Source: Enterobacter cloacae complex sp. ECNIH7 (GTDB lineage: Bacteria > Pseudomonadota > Gammaproteobacteria > Enterobacterales > Enterobacteriaceae). Taken from it: a DNA stretch of 64,000 nt. The translations under genes were made by a program, and so were the position numbers. How positions within the stretch are numbered: the stretch's first letter is position 1; each line of letters opens with the position of its first letter. Location: the NCBI RefSeq assembly GCF_002208095.1, contig NZ_CP017990.1, positions 3,038,001 through 3,102,000 on the forward strand, read 5' to 3'. Under the pieces are notes generated by a model, which was not told where the DNA came from, made no database searches, and saw only the letters and a program-made list of their open reading frames with translations. Shown here in pieces: positions 60,399-64,000 of the stretch.

Positions 60399-61880
60399 TT
60401 AAAGTTTGAACTGGATGAGACCGGCCAGAACGCGCAACTGATTCACCAGATTCGGGTGGCAGATAAAGTTCAGACGGTTTGGGTCTTTGCTGTCGATGGT
60501 GACATCAAGCGTGTCTTTATAATCTTCGAAATCCTCCACCAGACCTGCCGGGATAAGCTCAGTCAGCGCAATATCCAGTAACTCAGCCCGACAGATTTTT
60601 GGCGTCATGACTGGCTGACCGGCATCGAGCAAATCAAGCACGTCATCACCTGCCAGCTTGTGGCGTGGGTAGCGACTGGTGAAACGGTTTTTGATGACAT
60701 AACGGATACGGCCAAGCGTTGCCGGCGACTGCACATCGAGGTATGAAATGTCCGTATCGCCATAGCGGTTTACGCGGTACATGGTGATTTCGCGCTCAAT
60801 ACAGACGTTATCTCCGGCATCAACAAAGTGCGTGGCGATACCGTCATGCAGCAGCAGGTTACGCTCTGGCATATCCCAGCGGATACCGCGAGTGGGGGGC
60901 TTGATGCCTGTCAGGATCAGAGTCTGGAGAGGACGGGCCGGATCTATGGCAAGCTGGTATGCCGCCGTTGCACCGTAGCTGGCGGCCCACATCCATGACG
61001 GTTCAGGTGCGATGTTGGTGCCGATACAGGAAATCAGCCAGTCATTGCGGGTATGTCCGAATGTTCCGCTCTGGGCATGTGTTCCGCGATAAGCAGACCA
61101 CAACAGCGCCTCCATCATCTTGAGCGGCCCCCAGCGTTCCAGCAGTTCGTCACGAATGGTGTTCAGGCTCTGGGCATCGAGGTACGGGAAGATGATATCC
61201 GTGTACCAGTCATCTCCCAGCGCCGCGACAACAGACTGAATATCCGGCGTCCCCGTACCACCCGAAAATGCGGTCAGTGTTGCACTGATGCCGGCAGGTG
61301 TTTTTTCTCCGGCGTAATAGTTCAGGCGCACATCACTGTCATTTCCCGTGACGCCTTTCCACTTCACGGTCAGCACTACCGTTGCAGCAGCTTCAGCTTT
61401 TGCTGTGGCAGTAACCTGAGTGGCAGGCTTTGCGGTAATTGCAGCGATGATATTGCCGGCAATGGTTGCCGCTTCATCACCGATGCTGACCCCGACCTGG
61501 ACAGATACGCCATTGATCATCAGTGCCAGCGTACCAGCCTGAGTGGCGGTGCCGAGCATCGTGACTGTGGCACTCGCCGCAGCACCCTGGTCAATATCTT
61601 CCAGTCCCATCGCATACATCTCGGTGTAGCTGTTGGCCTTGCGGACCATCTTTGCCATTTCACCCAGCATGGAGCCACGGCCATAGAGTTCATCAGCCAT
61701 GCTGTCGCCAGTAATACGGTTGAGCGTCAACGGTAAAGCAGTCGCGCTGGCGAGCTGCTGACCCACAACCAGAATTTTTCGGGACTGTGCCGGCGCGGCA
61801 CTCATCGCCATAGAGTTATCGATATCGATCCAGACCAGCGGGACACGAATATCATCAGGAATATTACCGATGGACATCAT
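60399..61880 (-). CDS. Contractile tail sheath protein, Mu L (gp39) family
   Basis: 493 residues: IGNIPDDIRVPLVWIDIDNS at the start, FPYLDAQSLNTIRDELLERW in the middle, and the strongly conserved end block (PATLGRIRYVIKNRFTSRYP, HKLAGDDVLDLLDAG). An Ala/Thr-rich inserted domain lies at about residues 100-200. Contracts around the tube at injection. Start overlaps gp38 by 4 bases. Confidence 0.95.
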   Translation of the reverse strand: MMSIGNIPDDIRVPLVWIDIDNSMAMSAAPAQSRKILVVGQQLASATALPLTLNRITGDSMADELYGRGSMLGEMAKMVRKANSYTEMYAMGLEDIDQGAAASATVTMLGTATQAGTLALMINGVSVQVGVSIGDEAATIAGNIIAAITAKPATQVTATAKAEAAATVVLTVKWKGVTGNDSDVRLNYYAGEKTPAGISATLTAFSGGTGTPDIQSVVAALGDDWYTDIIFPYLDAQSLNTIRDELLERWGPLKMMEALLWSAYRGTHAQSGTFGHTRNDWLISCIGTNIAPEPSWMWAASYGATAAYQLAIDPARPLQTLILTGIKPPTRGIRWDMPERNLLLHDGIATHFVDAGDNVCIEREITMYRVNRYGDTDISYLDVQSPATLGRIRYVIKNRFTSRYPRHKLAGDDVLDLLDAGQPVMTPKICRAELLDIALTELIPAGLVEDFEDYKDTLDVTIDSKDPNRLNFICHPNLVNQLRVLAGLIQFKL

Positions 61881-62065
61881 GCCTCCTTATCGGTTTTAGG
61901 TGTGCGGGACTTTGGTGGCTCAGTGATATTCACATCGCCTTCTTTTTCACGGCGCAGCCAGTACGCATTGACCGGCAGCGTCTCGCCATCAGCGGCAAGG
62001 TGACTGCCATCAGCCTTACGAACGAGCAGGCCCGCCCGTGATGGCTTAATCATTTTCTTTGTCAT
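61877..62065 (-). CDS. Small tail-associated protein, Mu gp38 (DUF2635) family
   Basis: 62 residues: MIKPSRAGLLVRKADGSHLA, ETLPVNAYWLRREKEGDVNI, then a basic tail. Position directly before the sheath gene is as in Mu and SfV-type phages. Overlaps gp37 by 20 bases. Confidence 0.87.
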   Translation of the reverse strand: MTKKMIKPSRAGLLVRKADGSHLAADGETLPVNAYWLRREKEGDVNITEPPKSRTPKTDKEA

Positions 62066-62669
62066 CAGTCTGTCCTTCTCTTACGTTTATGATTTGCGGC
62101 TCATCGCTTACCGGCTGTCCGTTCACCACAATGGTTGCCCCCAGTCGCAGGAATTCCGGCAACGTGGACAGGTCTATCTCATCATCAAGACGGAATTCCT
62201 GTTCCCATGTAACGGCCCACATGGTGATCCCGAGATTGTCCAGGCCACCCGACCAGAGGTTTTCAGCGGCGATGTTCTCAGCCATACGCTCAGCCTTCAT
62301 GCCCGCAGCCGCTTCACGACAACTGATACGACGGGCAAGGCGTCCGGCAATAACCTCACAGCGGGCATCGCGCGGGTATCCCCAGAAATCAGCCATCATG
62401 ATGTAGGCCGCCCAGGTCACAAGGCCGGTCATGCCGCGACGGTTCTGGATATTCCTGACCCGTAAGGCCGCAATACGGATACTGCCGCCGCGCCCGGACA
62501 TATAGCTTTTGACCTGATCCGGGGTGTTAAACTGACCGATGTGACGCTCCACCTTTTCAACCCGGTCAGGTTGCTTTTCACCCTCCAGTTCAGCTTTCAG
62601 CCAGTTAACAATATTCTCGGCGGCACTGACCGTACTGCCCAGGGTGACGAACGCCGGACGTTCATTCAT
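62046..62669 (-). CDS. Head-tail/tail terminator protein, Mu K (gp37, DUF1834) family
   Basis: 207 residues: ERPAFVTLGSTVSAAENIVN, RGGSIRIAALRVRNIQNRRG, WGYPRDARCEVIAGRLARRI and WEQEFRLDDEIDLSTLPEFL. Assigned from these family blocks and from its place before gp38 and the sheath gene. Overlaps the gpG-like gene by 4 bases. Confidence 0.87.
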   Translation of the reverse strand: MNERPAFVTLGSTVSAAENIVNWLKAELEGEKQPDRVEKVERHIGQFNTPDQVKSYMSGRGGSIRIAALRVRNIQNRRGMTGLVTWAAYIMMADFWGYPRDARCEVIAGRLARRISCREAAAGMKAERMAENIAAENLWSGGLDNLGITMWAVTWEQEFRLDDEIDLSTLPEFLRLGATIVVNGQPVSDEPQIINVREGQTDDKEND

Positions 62670-63208
62670 TGCAGAACCTCATTCCAGAAATCCCCGATGA
62701 CGTGCAGCAGTTCCTGACTGTTCCCGGAGGACAGGCCGAGGAACTCACGCTGCGGGATGTTCAACATACGTTTATGCGCCCCCACGGTTTGCCATACCCC
62801 GTGTTTAAGCGCCCGACCAAATGCCTGTGAGATGAGTCGCTTATGGGCTGACACAGACACCGAGCCGGAAAACCCCTCGTTGTGCGTCCGGCCATAATCA
62901 AGTGGCGTACCCACTCGAACGACAGATCCGCTGACCAAATACTGGATACTGTCGAGCAGATCGCCGTTGCCCTGTAACAGACTCTGGTTGCTGTGTCGGG
63001 TTTTCGCGTAGCTGTCAGACCAGTCCTGCCACTTCTCACCGGCAGGGCTGGATTTCTCGCTGGAGATGCGCCGGCGGGTCTGTGACTCCACCACAGCGCC
63101 AATACTCTCCAGTAGCTCCTGTTGCAGCGACTGGTCAGCCAGTCGCTCAATCGCACGGCGAATGTCCTGAAACTTCTGGTCTCCTCTGACCTCGACAGTA
63201 ATTCCCAT
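62666..63208 (-). CDS. Phage virion morphogenesis protein, Mu G (gp31)-like
   Basis: 180 residues from ATG 63208, fused to the stop of the upstream gene as TGATG. Start GITVEVRGDQKFQDIRRAIE; SSEKSPAGEKWQDWSDSYAK and NQSLLQGNGDLLDSIQYLVS are typical of the virion morphogenesis family that contains Mu gpG. In Mu this gene lies upstream of the protease/scaffold genes; here it lies between gp36 and gp37, an arrangement seen in other Mu-like phages. Confidence 0.85.
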   Translation of the reverse strand: MGITVEVRGDQKFQDIRRAIERLADQSLQQELLESIGAVVESQTRRRISSEKSSPAGEKWQDWSDSYAKTRHSNQSLLQGNGDLLDSIQYLVSGSVVRVGTPLDYGRTHNEGFSGSVSVSAHKRLISQAFGRALKHGVWQTVGAHKRMLNIPQREFLGLSSGNSQELLHVIGDFWNEVLQ

Positions 63209-63648
63209 CACAGCACCCCTTTCAGGTTGTTACGGGTGAACAGACGACGGTTTTCACTGACGATGATCAGCTTTCCGGTGTCGGTCTCAGGGACCGGGGT
63301 GTCAGACGGCACACCGAGGTCACGGGTGCCGTTGGCGATTTCACGCAGGGTGCGGAGGGCTTCGTCGTAACGCTTCTGGATTTCATCGGTGATCTGATGG
63401 TCCCGTTCAGACAGCCAGTAGAACGCGATGGAAACTGCCGCCCGGCGCAACGGACTCGGCAGGCTCGGAAGGTTCAGCGGCAACTGATAACGCTTTGCCA
63501 GAAAGGAATTAATTTCTGCATCAGTGTCATCAATCGCACGCTGGATCTTTTCTTCATCGAGCTGCTGCGTCTCTTTGTTGATTGCCATGTTCCAGACGCG
63601 GTCACCATCGGTTGCCAGCAGGTCCTCACGCGTTACGTAGATGCCCAT
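63208..63648 (-). CDS. Head-tail connector protein, Mu J (gp36, DUF1320) family
   Basis: 146 residues: GIYVTREDLLATDGDRVWNM, IDDTDAEINSFLAKRYQLPL, PLRRAAVSIAFYWLSERDHQ, ITDEIQKRYDEALRTLREIA. Probable adaptor between head and tail. Start shares a base with the stop of the gene upstream. Confidence 0.9.
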   Translation of the reverse strand: MGIYVTREDLLATDGDRVWNMAINKETQQLDEEKIQRAIDDTDAEINSFLAKRYQLPLNLPSLPSPLRRAAVSIAFYWLSERDHQITDEIQKRYDEALRTLREIANGTRDLGVPSDTPVPETDTGKLIIVSENRRLFTRNNLKGVL

Positions 63649-64000
63649 TATTTGCTCTCCACGTCGGCTTCAGTCCCGGCAACGGTCGCCAGTTCGGTCA
63701 CAATCAGCATCTTTTCCGCTTTCAAACGCAGGGCTGTGTCGGTACTGATCACGCACCCCTGCAGCGGCTTACCACCGGCATCTTCCAGAATCTGTTCATC
63801 CGGGTTATCGCTGACAAACACATGCACCGTATCGTGCGGCCAGAATCGGCCAGCCCGGTGAAAACCGTTTTCCGGAATGGCGCGGACCTCCAGCACCACG
63901 ACATTTTCAGCAATGCGAACAGCCTCTGAATGGTCATGTGTCAGCGTCTCCTGCCAGAGATGTTTTCTCAGGTCGTCACCCGTGTTCTCACCCGGTATGG
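63648..64000 (-). CDS. Mu gp35-like (HI1506-related) protein, partial
   Basis: The reading frame is open from the window edge to the stop at 63648, giving at least 117 residues: GDDLRKHLWQETLTHDHSEA then VRIAENVVVLEVRAIPENGF, HRAGRFWPHDTVHVFVSDNP, ending TEADVESK. A GTG inside (63899) is unlikely to be the real start because coding-like sequence continues upstream of it. Position before gp36 fits Mu gp35, a small head-associated protein. Confidence 0.75.
   Translation of the reverse strand, partial: IPGENTGDDLRKHLWQETLTHDHSEAVRIAENVVVLEVRAIPENGFHRAGRFWPHDTVHVFVSDNPDEQILEDAGGKPLQGCVISTDTALRLKAEKMLIVTELATVAGTEADVESK

Larger units (their letters stand above)
49813..64000. mobile_element. Mu-type contractile-tail prophage (right part; continues past window)
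   Basis: All structural genes read leftwards in the Mu order gp35-gp36-gp37-gp38-L-M-gp41-gp42-N-P-gp45-gp46-gp47-gp48-S-U-(U'-S')-gin. The left limit is placed in 49776-49845, between DgcQ similarity and the invertase stop at 49836. There is no room for the com/mom genes that follow gin in Mu. Whether the element moves by Mu-type transposition or by an integrase cannot be told, because early genes lie beyond 64000. No frameshift was seen among the structural genes, so it may be functional. Confidence 0.9.

Overview
The window comes from an enterobacterial chromosome close to Enterobacter. Gene order follows the E. coli araFGH to yedP/dgcQ flagellar region IIIa/IIIb, proteins look nearly colinear with their E. 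coli counterparts, and there are lineage-specific additions: fliB, a very short flagellin, an extra Liv transporter and a Dcu-type carrier. Genus is an inference from gene content; species cannot be fixed by reading alone.

Layout: (1) 1-2831, arabinose ABC transporter araFGH (araH cut by the window edge). (2) 3619-9905, iron storage and small genes: ftnB, a DcuA/DcuB-family dicarboxylate carrier, yecJ, the dual-function RNA azuCR with a 27-codon GTG-start gene, yecR, ftnA, an unrecognised CxxCxxC protein, tyrP behind two TyrR-like boxes, and yecA. (3) 10327-15331, a five-gene branched-chain amino-acid ABC transporter operon not found here in E. coli K-12. (4) 15610-18411, a DUF2076 gene, then a remnant mobile element of about 1.5 kb at the 3' end of leuZ, bounded by a 59-bp direct repeat and carrying two translationally coupled unknown genes, then the tRNA cluster glyW-cysT-leuZ. 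(5) 18564-26688, pgsA, uvrC, uvrY, yecF, sdiA and the cystine/D-cysteine cluster tcyN-tcyL-dcyD-tcyJ. (6) 26775-46243, flagellar genes: fliZ, fliA, fliB, fliC, fliDST, amyA, yedD, fliE, fliFGHIJK and fliLMNOPQR. Divergent sigma-28 promoters with textbook TAAA-N15-(G)nCGATAA layout lie between fliC and fliD. (7) 46538-49812, rcsA, dsrB, yodD, the sRNA DsrA, mpgP, and a dgcQ gene that keeps only its second membrane segment and GGDEF domain.

(8) 49813 to the window end is a Mu-type contractile-tail prophage read leftwards. It appears inserted in dgcQ, whose N-terminal half is missing from the window. Genes from the gp35/gp36 head-tail region through sheath, tube, a frameshifted tail chaperone pair, tape measure, baseplate, tail fibre and a Cin/Gin-type serine invertase are in Mu order, except that a gpG-like gene sits between gp36 and gp37. 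The last 1.8 kb is an invertible tail-fibre cassette. Two 26-bp dix-like sites in inverted orientation share the central dinucleotide AA, and flipping the segment joins the fibre N-terminus in frame to a silent alternative C-terminus and recreates the motif NLGLKEAAKR. The frame and motif checks were done by hand and are the strongest mechanistic result here.

Most of the window is conserved core chromosome. The accessory interest lies in the prophage (fibre switching, -2 type frameshift, disruption of a diguanylate cyclase), the leuZ remnant with its unknown gene pair, and the pairing of a minimal flagellin with a flagellin methylase.
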